Part shown: piece after piece, positions 10,620 to 21,110 of the stretch
Layout of the letters: each line of letters opens with the position of its first letter
Numbering within the stretch: position 1 is the first letter of the stretch
Assembly (NCBI RefSeq): GCF_040954645.1
Contig: NC_092809.1
Span: forward strand, 136,327,914 to 136,391,913
Source: Diabrotica undecimpunctata
Lineage: Eukaryota > Arthropoda > Insecta > Coleoptera > Chrysomelidae
DNA: 64,000 nt
Direction of reading: 5' to 3'
The notes under the pieces: model-generated
Seen by the model: the letters and a program-made list of their open reading frames with translations, nothing else
What the model was told of the DNA's origin: nothing
Database searches by the model: none
Made by a program: the position numbers and the translations under genes

Positions 10620-11709
10620 CAGTCTGTCCCAAACCCTTCTTTCAGTGCGTCACTAATTTTGACGTCATATAGGATTTTAAGAATGTCGAGAATTATTGCA
10701 TGACATTTTAGTTAAATCTGACAGTTGCAGGATCGTAATTGGTTAAATGTGAAAAGGTTATTTTTTTTAAATATAAAATAAAAACTTTAACAATTCAAAA
10801 TTGTATTTTAATACGAGTATTAAAGGTAAAATTTTTAATTTACATATTAAAGGTTTCGTCCTGTATATAAATTTTTATTGCGCATTATATTGGAACGGCA
10901 GTTTGTCATAATTCCTATTCTATACATGCCAAGGAAAATGCTTAATTAGCTAATATTTACCATCTCCAATAATTCAAGTTTCATCATGGTTGTTGAAACA
11001 CGTATATGTCTCCCTTTTAAACATTCTACTAAAGAGTGTTTAGTCTCAACTTGAATTTGGTATTTTTGATATGAAGGGTAACGTGTTGGCCTAAAATTAA
11101 CAAGAAAAAATTTAAAGACGCTAGTGATATTTCAGTAGGTTATGGCTAACTATATTTTTATACAAACCTTCACTAAACATTCTGTATACACGAGTTCTAA
11201 TAACATGTTTATAGTTATTGGTTAATGAACGGCAGAAACTGGTAATAAAGTTGTTCCAGCTTCTTTTTCTAATTAAAAATAATTTAATAATTTTAATATC
11301 AGTCTTTGTTCCTTCTCGGTATATCTCGGCATATTAAAAATATTTTTATGACAATAAATACAAAATTACATTTTCACTGTAAAATGTCTGAAAATACTAA
11401 CCTCGAATGACTATCATTTTATCAGTTGACATTGTGAAAGTACTGTCAAGATAGAGACCTTCTGCGTCAAAATATATTTATGCGCATCATTGATTGGATA
11501 TCTATGTAGCGTATTATAAACTTCAACCAATTATACATCCTTAAGTAGAATTCGCTTTAATATACAACTACCCGTAAACGATACATAATTTTCTAAGTTC
11601 TATGTATAATAATCACAGACTCACGTTTTTTTCTGTCACTTCTAACTTAATGCGTTAGAGAGAATTCGATCAACTATCACGCACTGAAAGAAGGGTTTGT
11701 GACGAACTA
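10620..11709. mobile_element. Non-autonomous DNA transposon with TA-flanked TIRs
   Basis: A terminal inverted repeat of about 30 bp lies at 10620-10650 and 11680-11709; the core CAAACCCTTCTTTCAGTGCG is identical in both arms and the outermost bases read CAGTCTGTCC and TAGTTCGTCA. TA dinucleotides flank both ends, as for Tc1/mariner insertions. The 1.03-kb interior is AT-rich with no coding similarity, so this is a MITE-like or internally replaced derivative. A GCTATATATACTTATA-type duplication abuts the right end (11718-11750). Confidence 0.75.
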
Positions 11710-12785
11710 TATATACTATATATACTTATAGCTATATATACTTATAGCTGCTCTGCTGTGGAGTGTACTATCTCGTTTTTTTGTTTTATTATGCGACATA
11801 TAACCAACGTAACTTGAATTGTATTTACAAAACTTTGTTGAATACATTTTCTCTATGTACGCGTATTAAATCATAAACACTCGATTAGAATTTTAAAACC
11901 TTTTGCCGGTACACAATCAGTGCCCTTATTTTTACAACTCACATAAAAGAGTTGTGCTCAAAACAGATAAAACACCGGTGAAAAAAATAATTATCACGAT
12001 AAGCGTGTATTTTCATGGCCGCATATATAACTTGCCATGATTGTCTATAAAAGTCCACATACATCCACATAATTCCAGTGTCCACATAATTTCTGTGTGG
12101 CACGTCATCAACGGTCACAATGTTACAATTGTACGGAATTTTATATTCGGTGTTGATTTTTCTTTTGTGTAACTTTCCAGGGTCGTATTGATACTACTAC
12201 GCTTATTCTACAGATACCACTAAAAGTTTTTATATTAATGTTACTATTGACAAAAATATTAAATAAACTGTTATTAAAAATAAAAATGTTTTTAAATTAT
12301 GACTAACAACAGGTATGCGCAGATTATAAAAAAGAATAAAAGATCCTTCTTTTAACACTTTTTCTGAAAATATCTGGTCATTGTGTAGTTTAGATATTTT
12401 AATATCCTTGTAACAAACATTATCTTGGACGAAAACCCCAATTTTCTGAAAATTTAATACAATATTTAGAAATACCACTTAAAAAAACAATAATCACCCA
12501 TTAAGCATTCAAATGTCAAAATTTCTGATTATTTTCCGTAGATATTCTCATCTCAGCCATTCTTACTTCAAGAAAGGTACGACATCTTTAATGTCCATAA
12601 AAAAGTAAAAAAATGACATAGACACAGAAAGCGACAAGAAATAATAACAATAATAATAAAATCATTGCATGTACAGAATACAAGCTGACAGACGAAAATA
12701 ATATATTCAGCCACTTTTTGACGACGACCTTGTGCTAAACCATCCACAGATAATCTAATAAATGTAAAAAGGTACACAAATAACC
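11710..12785. other. No gene recognised
   Basis: AT-rich. An 82-codon minus-strand ORF (12230-12478) has no motif I recognise. A stretch with repeated CCACATA words is present at 12056-12090. Confidence 0.4.
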
Positions 12786-13375
12786 AAACCAGAGGTTATT
12801 CATGCAATAAAAGCTCAGAAAAACGATAAAGCTACCGGTTCAGACAATATCAATGACGAAGTACTGAAATTTAATTTTAGGCAACGAGAATAAAAGCCTA
12901 GACTTGATAACAGCACTTTTCAATAAGATATACAACACAGGTAAAATACCATCAGCATCAGAATATCTGAATATTTATTCTGTATTTCCAGTCTATATTT
13001 AGAGAAGTATTAGAGGAGGACCAAGGTAGAATCAAGATGAACGTAACCAGCATAGACAATATTAGGTACTCTGATGATACCGTCCCAATAGCAAGCAATG
13101 CACAGGAACTGCAAATTATAATAATTTTGGTAGTTCATGACAGCGAAATATTCGGCTTAAATCTATCCCTTTAGTATTTTCAAAGACACCAATAAACGTA
13201 TATTTTATACTAAGGAACAAATATTGTGAAGACATCCATGTACGTCTCCTTCACATAGAGAAAACCATATTGTCAGAAATGAGATAGATTTTGAACTCAT
13301 AAACAGCAGATAAAAAAATTATATAACCTTAGTTAAAATTTATCCTGGAACAAGTTAGAGTAATAGTCATTAGAA
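12786..13375 (+). mobile_element. LINE remnant with internal deletion
   Basis: The plus strand gives RT fingers PEVIHAIKAQKNDKATGSDN and ITALFNKIYNTGKIPS (12786-12960), then jumps to the late RT with GRIKMNVTSIDNIRYSDD and IASNAQELQ (13025-13120). The central RT region is missing, and the catalytic box reads YSDD. Stops and frame breaks are present throughout. Confidence 0.7.
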
Positions 13376-13452
13376 CTCCAGCGATCTATATATAGATGAC
13401 TGGGAGCTAATATAATTTTTATGTAAATGTTTATCATTTAGTTTCAGAAATC

Positions 13453-16090
13453 GCAATGAACAACAAACCGTTAAAAATAATGGAAAAAGCCTTGGAGTAC
13501 TGTTTTTCAGAGGACATCGAAGCAGATATCACGGTGTTTTTACCAGAACTTGATGACCAATCGGATGAGGACGGCATGTCGACGACGACATTGATAGACC
13601 AGACGTAACTGATGTTCCTGGTACTGCGAAAGTGATAGTAAATCCTCCAGAAGATCAATTAAACAAAGAAAAAAGCAATGAGGAGCTGGAAGAGTCATCG
13701 ACATCTCGTGTTAAAAAAAGAGAGAAAGCGCAGAAAGTAAAAACCTATGTCAGCAATACAGTTTGTCCCAAAATGGTATATACATAATATAGAGAATATA
13801 ATATATAGAGAATATAGAAAATTTAAGACGTGTTGTGAGTAACATATAATACAATACAATATAATACAATAAGACTTAGGAATTTCTCTTATAAAAAATT
13901 CTATGAGCAGGAATACTTATCTAGAATAATTGAAGTCTCTTCTTCTTACACCTTCAAGATAATTCAGAAGCCAAAATCATAAGTACGACAAATCATGTAA
14001 AATTCGCCAATTATTGACCGTTGGTAATTCTAACCTTCAAAAATGAGGTACTTTTCATGAGTATTTCTCCATAGATGACTATAGATACATAGATGACATA
14101 GATTGTACAGAAGATTGATCCCCTATGTTGAACAAATAGTTGGGAATCAACAACGGATCGAATCTTTACAGTCAGGCAGATTCTTGAGAAACGCTGAGTT
14201 CGGAGTCGACACCCACCACATATTCGTGGATTTCAAAGCCGCGTACGACTGTCAACAGACAAAAACTTCTACAGGCTATGGTGGAATTTTAAATGCCGCT
14301 TCATCTTGTTCAACTAACGAAACTTATATTCACAGGCGTAGAGAGTGTAGTTAGAATCCAAAACGAGTTTTCTACACCCTTCCATTGTAAAAATGGACGG
14401 AGACAGGGAGATAGACTGTCGTGTCTCTTATTTAACCTTGCACTAGAAAAAGTAATTCGTAATACAAATGGCACCATCTTTAATAAATCTGTACAAGTGG
14501 TGGGATATGCAGATGACATAGACATTATTGCTAGTGCCACAGACTCTCTGATTGAAACATTTCGATCACTAAGGGCGTCTACACTGAGAATGGGATAAAA
14601 AATAAACGCACAGAAAATCAAGTATATGTATTGTACTAGATCAGGCAACTAGATACCTAGACTATTAATTGATGATCTGGAACTGGAAGGTGTGGAAACT
14701 TTCGTCTACCTGAACTCGCTGCTGACGAAAGACAACAATGTCAGCGAAGAAATTAAAAGAATAATAGTGCTTGCCAATAAGTGCTATTATGGCTTGAGGA
14801 AACAGATAGCCCTAAAACTACCCAGAAAAATTAAAGTTACCATATATAAAACACTAATAAGGCCGGTGTTAACATACGGGTCAGAAACGTGGTCACTTAC
14901 ACATAACGACCAAGAATTGCTTAAACGTTTCGAGAGAAAAATTCTAAAGAAAATATATGGAGGAGTCCAAGAACAGGGATTGTGGCGTAGGTGCTACAAC
15001 TTTGAGTTATACAGAAGCTTTAGGGAACATGACGTTGTAAAATGTATTAAATTAACACGTTTAGACGGATAGGGCATATAATTAGACGAGATGAAGATGC
15101 AACGATCAGAAAAATTTTTATCCGAAGAGGACCAGTGGGAAGACGAGCCAGAGGAAGACCAAAACTTAGGTATCAAGATGACATAGAGGATGATCTAAAA
15201 TCCATCGGAGTTAAAGCATGGAGAAGAGTTGCCAGAGACAGGGACGAATGGAAGAATGTTCTGAAGAAGACTTTGGCTCATAACGAGCTTTAATGCCACT
15301 GATGATGATGATGATGATTTCTCCATAGATGAAATGACCAAACATCACTCGCTAAAACAATTTATCCATTCAAAACCAATTTGTTTTGAATCTAAATTAT
15401 GGGTTATGTGTGGAGATGACGGTTATTGCTATAAATTTGCCTTATGCGGAAGAGAAGTTTTTGAACCGCTTGGAACTAGTGTCCATATGCTGTCCATTGT
15501 CACTAATCCAAGCTCCCATCAAATATTTTTTGACAATTTCTTCACGTCCATAAAATTATTGTCAGATTTAAGAAAAAAAAGTTATTCTGCAACAGGCACT
15601 TTACGCAATGACAGAATCTTAGGTGCGCCACTAAAGTCTACCAAGGGCATTAAAAAATGTTGACTCTTGCTGAAATAGAACGATAATAAATGCGTCACAA
15701 TGGCCACCAATTTTGATACGATTGAATCACTGGCTTCAGTATCAAGGTATGTAGAATAAAAATGGAAAAGTGGTAATTGTTTCTCAAACACGAATTACAG
15801 ACATGGCAGTTGTCAATGCTTGCCAACTTTATAAAAAAGCCACTTTCTATAAAAGAATTTCGTAGATCCATTGCAGTTCCCTACCTGAAGTTAGGGCATA
15901 AGAAAGATCTTCTTCAAGGGCTTCAATTGCCGATTCGAATGCCGGTTGTAGCTGATGTCAGATTTGATGCCAAAAAAAGGGATTAGCAGAAACGATGTCA
16001 ATTTGTTAATTGTAAAGGGAGGTCCCTAACTCACTGCTCTAAATATATGGTTATTTTGTTGAAAACACTGCTTGTTTTCCGGCATATAAT
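13453..16090 (+). pseudogene. piggyBac transposase pseudogene (N-terminal, DDE and C-terminal parts)
   Basis: From 13453 an ATG opens an acidic N-terminal region (KIMEKALEYC, then FLPELDDQSDEDG). Near 13990 the frame gives SCKIRQLLTVGNSNLQK and, after a stop, HEYFSID, where the first catalytic Asp lies. Past the nested LINE the reading resumes with FSIDEMTKHHSLKQF, then LWVMCGDDGYCYKF, PSSHQIFFDNFFTS (second Asp block), LKSTKGIKK, TMATNFDTIESLASVSR, and KEFRRSIAVPYLK near the C-terminus, ending in a Cys-containing stretch near 16010-16050. Piggybac proteins show these blocks in this order. Frame breaks at about 13605, 14040, 15660 and 15770 make it inactive. Confidence 0.8.
14079..15316 (+). 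mobile_element. 5'-truncated LINE with 16-bp TSD and GATGAT tail
   Basis: ATTTCTCCATAGATGA at 14063-14078 and 15317-15332 flanks a 1238-bp plus-strand LINE. It carries RT pieces FVDFKAAYD-like, GRRQGDRLSCLLFNLALE, and GYADDIDIIAS at about 14500-14530, the thumb segment ETFVYLNSLLT from 14692, LIRPVLTYGSETWSLT, then a frameshift near 15065 to GHIIRRDEDA, RRARGRPKLRYQDD and a stop at 15292. It ends in (GATGAT)n immediately before the TSD. It resembles the LINE at 44930-46510. Confidence 0.9.
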
Positions 16091-16399
16091 ATGCAATAAT
16101 AATTAGAATGAAATAGTATTGAATGTTCCAGCATTGTATTGTAATAATAATATTAATGTATCATTAAAATATTAGACATACATCTAATACGAGCATTTGA
16201 ATTTTCTGACTTCCCTTGCGCTCAGCGATCTATTTATAGATCAGCTTTTATTTCGAAAACTAATAAAATAATCGAAAAAAATTATTATACAATATTGATT
16301 TAAATGTAACAATTAACTTATATAATGATTTTTTCTTATTTTGGAAAAAAAGTTAATTTTGGCGTTAATGAATTAAGCAGAAAACATTTCAGTAACTCA

Positions 16400-16870
16400 A
16401 AAAAACATTTTACAAGTTACAAAGTATCAAAGAATACTCATGAACATAAATGAAACGCATATAGAACAAGCAAAGTCGTTCAAATATTTCCAAGTTAAAA
16501 TAGATCATTACCAAAGCAACGGTTTATATTATGAAATTAATGAAACATGCATTAATACATAAATATGTTTCTTTTCAAGCCAATATACAGACCAATACTG
16601 GCATATGGCTGTGAAGTAACGATCGTAACAGAACAGGAAAGAAATAGGATTCAAACAGCAGAAATGGAAGATCGGAGAAGGGTGCAAGATGTTTTAACAA
16701 TAGAGAAAGTAAAAAATAAAATAATTACGACAAAATATCTATTAAGAGATATGAGAAGCAAGATGGACAAACAGGAAAAGAAGAACATCTAAAGAAATTT
16801 GAAATATTGCGGTTGAGAAGGACAAAACATGACATAAAGCAAATAAATTTGCGAAAAACACAAAGAATTG
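16400..16870 (+). mobile_element. LINE C-terminal fragment
   Basis: The plus strand reads HIEQAKSFKYFQVKID near 16470, then PIYRPILAYGCEVTIV at 16580 and MEDRRRVQDVLTIEKVKNK, which parallels the YLG...RPILLYGCETWT...RRV order of LINE ORF2 after the RT active site. Both ends are lost. Confidence 0.6.
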
Positions 16871-17594
16871 GAAATGGGTATAACAAAGTTACAATCGTTA
16901 TATTCAGGCGAATTTGTCAGTTTTTTCACAGTGTAAAGATAATTGTGAGCTTTAAAATCCATGCTAGATCTTTATTTTCTCATTCCGTCCCTCTGTGCAA
17001 ATTTTTCATTGAATCCTTTAGGCATTTTTTGTACAACGCACCATAGTGAATAATTTCAAATGAAGTAATTCGTTTTTTATTATTTTGTGTGTAATGTAAG
17101 TTGACGTTCATGGCTCCATACACTGACACATTAAAAATTCAAAACTCTCTTTTTATGCAAAATTTATTGGAACGAAAAATTCGAATTTATATAAAAATAA
17201 AATCGCTGCATATTTTATTTTTTTTGCCGGTGGGTATTGGCTTTTTTTAACAAAAAGTATATTTGAAATAACATTTTTATTATATTTACGTTTATGTGCA
17301 TTCGGCGGAAAAAAAATTAACCAAATAAAACACACGCTGTTTATTGGTTGGCTAGCACTCGAACAATTCAATTAATAAATTACAGTAAGGACAAAATATT
17401 GCCACATTTTGTTATTTGTTTCATTGTTTATTAGAAAAAAGGTCAAATAACGAATTTTTCAAATTAAATTTTTACATGATTTTGTATTATTTTTCCATTA
17501 ACAGGTAAATTGTAATCAAAATTAATATTTACAACAAATTTCTTTTAAATTGAAATACTTTTTACAAAAACAAAATTTTATTGTGAATAATTTA

Positions 17595-17595
<1 letters not shown>
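16871..17595. other. No gene recognised
   Basis: AT-rich sequence between LINE debris and a TA microsatellite. No motif or repeat was recognised. Confidence 0.4.

Positions 17596-17669
<74 letters not shown>
17596..17669. repeat. (TA)n microsatellite
   Basis: Uninterrupted TA array of about 37 units, 90 bp upstream of the LTR retrotransposon. Confidence 0.98.
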
Positions 17670-17671
<2 letters not shown>

Positions 17672-17759
17672 AATTACTGGATATTAGTGACTGTCAATAT
17701 AAACAAACAATTTTCTGACTGCAACCCTAATAAACTGTGTTGTTTGTTTCTATATATAT

Positions 17760-19159
17760 TGTTGTACTTTTGAATGTCCATAAGCAATAAAAAACCGATA
17801 TACAAATTTTATTACTTAAATAAAAATTAAAATTATTGATATTTCATAAAGACACGGGCATATGAATTTTCAAACATCCTGTATAAGACAAAATATGTAT
17901 TTTAAGTTGTTCGAAGAATTGTTCATTAGGCCTCAGAGACAAGACTTTCAAATATTATCGATAAGAAATTTAAATAAGTCGGTTATTGTGAAATGGTTTT
18001 ACCCGGAATAAAAGTGTATATAGAAAGTGTTGAACAATGGACCGGGATTTGCGGTGGTTTTCTCCCCGAAAGATTATATCGGTAAAAGTTTATTAACAAA
18101 AGACATTGAATTGAGAAACAGGTATCGTTTGTAGCTATTAGTAAGAAATATTTGTAAAGTAGATAGATTTAGTTAGAATAATTAAAGAAGATTTGTTTTC
18201 TGGAATTACCCGAATGACGTTTTATAGAGAGAGTTGGGTGGTAACGATATACTCACAAGAGGTGGATGATTTTGATTGGTCAAATTTTGAATGCAAGGAG
18301 GTTTGGTTTTGGCTATGAGATAGGAGAGAGAAAAAAAGGTTAGTTAGTCAGTTTTCGTCGTCCAAGAAGGAAGGAGCTTTGTGATTTGTGTTTGTTTGAA
18401 GTCCCGAAGACGTAATTTACCGGGTGTGTTTATTTGCGGTGGAAAAGCTGACCAGTGTGAGGAACGGGGTACAGAGAGATAGAAAACCAAAGGGCCTAAG
18501 AATATTAATAGCAGACGAAGCCGGAAACATTTGGAGATACAAGGACAGATAGGAGAAAGGTGTACGTCATCTGGACCACAATAGGAGCAGAAGCAGAGAA
18601 AGGATTTTTTTGTTGTGGCGTGGCCATAGAATTGCAACGGCAGAGAAGGAAAGGTCAGTCAAATTTCATTAGAGCCGGAGTGTGATTTTCATTTATTAAT
18701 TAAGTAAATTGAATAAATAATAGAGACAGTTAATTTTGCGATCACTAAAAAAAAAGGAATTATAAAAAGAGCTTAGTTATAACGCATATTAAAAATCAAT
18801 GTAAAATAACATTTGGGTCCATGATAGAAAACAACTTCTCATATATTTAAAGTTAGTATATTGCAAATATTACAGGATTGATTGTTGTATAAAATTTCAT
18901 TAAAATAAAGGACATCTCACATATAGTTCAGTTAAAATTCTATGTATTTTATTCAGGTCATATTACCTATCCCGATTAGGACGCCAATTGGAAAATATTT
19001 TGAATCCACGATCAAAGGTAAATCGTACAATTTAAATAGCCTGAGATTGTAATTAATTAATGCTGATTTATTGTGATTAATTGGAGATTAGTTCATTTAA
19101 TAAATATAGACAGGATTTTTCCTAAGTAAGCAATATAATACAATTTAAATAGCATAACA
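17760..19159 (+). repeat. 5' LTR, 1400 bp
   Basis: Matches 24635-26034 at a constant offset of 6875 with no difference that I found on line-by-line comparison. It contains TATAAAAAG at 18761-18769 and AATAAA words at 18703-18717 and 18904, candidates for promoter and polyadenylation signals. A 97-codon minus-strand ORF at 18344-18637 is present in both LTRs and looks incidental. Confidence 0.96.
18761..18769 (+). promoter_or_regulatory. Candidate TATA box of the LTR
   Basis: TATAAAAAG sits about 400 bp before the LTR end, a plausible position for a U3/R boundary. It is duplicated at 25636-25644. The call rests on the motif alone. Confidence 0.35.
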
Positions 19160-19162
19160 AAA

Positions 19163-19176
19163 TGGCCCCCAACGTG
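19163..19176 (+). promoter_or_regulatory. Primer binding site, tRNA-Lys-like
   Basis: TGGCCCCCAACGTG starts 3 bp after the LTR. It equals the complement of an animal tRNA-Lys 3' end (TGGCGCCCAACGTG) except for one base. It would prime minus-strand DNA synthesis. Confidence 0.8.
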
Positions 19177-19319
19177 TAAAGCTTTGAAAAATATTTCTAG
19201 TTGGCAAATTTGAAAGGATAGGAGTAGACGAGCAGATATTTGAAAGTTTATATGCCGGGGATAAAGTGAAATATTATGTAAAAATTGAGGACATAAAGAT
19301 TATATATTTTTTTTAAGAT

Positions 19320-19480
19320 ACAATTTACCATAATTGATTTATTCGTGATATTGACAATTTATAGGTTACCATAATTGATTTATTTGTGTGATATTTAAAT
19401 TTGATAATTTTACCATACTTGAATGATTTGATTGATTTTGACATTTGATATTTTACCATTTGATTTATTTGTGGGATATT
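19320..19480 (+). repeat. Imperfect tandem repeats in the 5' leader
   Basis: Words such as TTACCATAATTGATTTATT and GTGATATT recur three to four times at spacings of about 45-60 bp between the PBS and gag. They are part of the untranslated leader. Confidence 0.7.
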
Positions 19481-19631
19481 GAAATTTGATACTCGTACTC
19501 AAGAGTTATTACATTTGAACAGGAAAAGTCCCGTTTGTTGCAACAGACCAGTAGAATTTTATATTTGGCGGGGAAATTATTGCACAAATTTCAAAGTTTC
19601 ATATTTGGCGGGGATAAATAATCTAACGAAC

Positions 19632-21110
19632 ATGTCGGCCACAAGGAGTCAAAGCAAAACGCAAGAAAGGAAAGAGGATAAGATAGAAGAGGAAACAATT
19701 ATTGATGAAGGATCGGATAATGAAGGAAATGCTACAATAATGGAGGAACGAAAAGAAACAGGGATGTTAGAAAAATTATTAGCTATGATGCAAATACAGA
19801 CACAACAAATACAAGAATCGTCACAAAAAATGGATAAAAATCAACTGGAAACAAAACACATAATGGATGAATCACAACAAAGAACGGAACAAAAATTGGA
19901 CAATTTGGAAGAAAACCAAAGAAAAATGGAACAAAAAATGGAAACGCGTATGGACAAATATGAAAACGAAATAAAAGTCTGTTTAGAAAGAAGTAGGGAA
20001 GAAACAGAGAGGAAAATAGAATTGCAGAGAGAAGAAATCGAAACTAAAATGAAGGATATTCAGAGTATGCAAAAAAGGGAATTAGAACAGATAGAAATAA
20101 AATTTGAAAATGCGCTACAAGAAGACCGGAAAGAAACGGAAAGGAGATTTAAACAAATTGCAGAGATGGAGATAAGAGGAGTAGAAAGAAAGGAAGTCAT
20201 CGTACATAGCACAGAAGACGTAAAAGTACGATTTGGCGGGGATATAAGGAAAATACACCCAGTGCCTTTTATAAATAACCTAAAGGAAAAAGTCAAATAC
20301 ATAGGACCGTTTGCAACAGCAAAGGAAACCATCAGAAACCATCTCACAGAAGAGGCAAATCTTTGGTTTGTCAGCAAGGAAGAAGAATTGGACAATTGGC
20401 AAGATTTTGAGAGAAGATTCTTAAATTATTTCTGGGGAAAAATCCAGCAACTACAAGTAAATAAAGAGTTACAAAATGGAAAATACCATGAGAGGATGGG
20501 CGTATCAGAAAAGATGTACGCATTACAACTCTATAATAATGCAAAACATTTGCAATATAATTATTCATCAGAACAATTGGTAGAGTTGATATCGCGACAT
20601 TTTGAAGATACCTTGGAAGACCACATAAATCTCCAAAATTACAAGGACATTGACAGCTTATGTCAATTTTTGCAAATGAGAGAATCACATAGGCATGAAA
20701 GAAGAGAAAGAAGACCGCAAGAAAATTATAGACAAAGAGAAAACCAAGAATATAGAGATAGAGGTCAAAATTTTAGAAGAGATTATACAAGACGAGAATT
20801 CATACCTAGACGGGGATATGAAAATAGACCGAACGGAAGAGAGAATTATGAACCCAGAACCCAGAGATGGAATGAAAACAGGGATCGGGAAAATCAGAGT
20901 AGAAATAACCACCCATACCAAGGAAACAGATACAATAACCCACGGAATGAACAGGAATCTCGCGGTAATCGATACGGGAATGATAGACCAAAAGAGAACA
21001 GAAGAGAAATAAATAATATGCAAAGAGAAGAAAATGAATATGAGAGAGAAGATGACGGGAGAGAAAACACAGAAGAACAACAGGCGTGTTTTCAAGAAGG
21101 CGCTCACTAA
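19632..21110 (+). CDS. gag: gag polyprotein of the gypsy-type element (492 aa)
   Basis: The first ATG with a good context (ACATGTCGG) is at 19632 and gives MSATRSQSKTQERK; the frame is open upstream to about 19479 but only from a TTG. Residues of roughly 50-190 are a long charged coiled coil rich in Gln, Glu and Lys, followed by a globular retrotransposon-gag region of roughly residues 195-385 (PVPFINNLKEKVKYIGPFAT, LWFVSKEEE, WQDFERRFLNYFWG). The C-terminal 110 residues are Arg/Asn/Glu rich and presumably bind RNA. I see no CCHC zinc knuckle, which many but not all Ty3/gypsy gags have. The ORF is intact and overlaps the protease frame by up to 55 nt at -1. Confidence 0.9.
   Translation: MSATRSQSKTQERKEDKIEEETIIDEGSDNEGNATIMEERKETGMLEKLLAMMQIQTQQIQESSQKMDKNQLETKHIMDESQQRTEQKLDNLEENQRKMEQKMETRMDKYENEIKVCLERSREETERKIELQREEIETKMKDIQSMQKRELEQIEIKFENALQEDRKETERRFKQIAEMEIRGVERKEVIVHSTEDVKVRFGGDIRKIHPVPFINNLKEKVKYIGPFATAKETIRNHLTEEANLWFVSKEEELDNWQDFERRFLNYFWGKIQQLQVNKELQNGKYHERMGVSEKMYALQLYNNAKHLQYNYSSEQLVELISRHFEDTLEDHINLQNYKDIDSLCQFLQMRESHRHERRERRPQENYRQRENQEYRDRGQNFRRDYTRREFIPRRGYENRPNGRENYEPRTQRWNENRDRENQSRNNHPYQGNRYNNPRNEQESRGNRYGNDRPKENRREINNMQREENEYEREDDGRENTEEQQACFQEGAH

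Larger units (their letters stand above)
13378..16242 (+). mobile_element. piggyBac-type DNA transposon remnant, interrupted by a LINE
   Basis: A decayed piggyBac transposase (pieces 13453-14078 and 15317-16090) lies between two copies of CAGCGATCTATNTATAGAT at 13379-13397 and 16223-16241. Each copy is itself close to palindromic, so the pair could be the element's terminal or subterminal repeats. I could not see the TTAA duplication expected for the family. The LINE at 14079-15316 splits the element. Confidence 0.55.

Noticed and set aside
12230..12478. 82-codon minus-strand ORF as a gene
   Set aside because: Low-complexity, hydrophobic, no motif, and no splice or promoter context; likely chance in AT-rich DNA.
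18344..18637. 97-codon minus-strand ORF present in both LTRs (also 25219-25512)
   Set aside because: Its duplication only reflects LTR identity; it has no recognisable domain and runs antisense to the element.
20685..21107. Long antisense ORFs across gag and pol
   Set aside because: They mirror the A-rich sense strand of the retrotransposon and carry no independent motifs.
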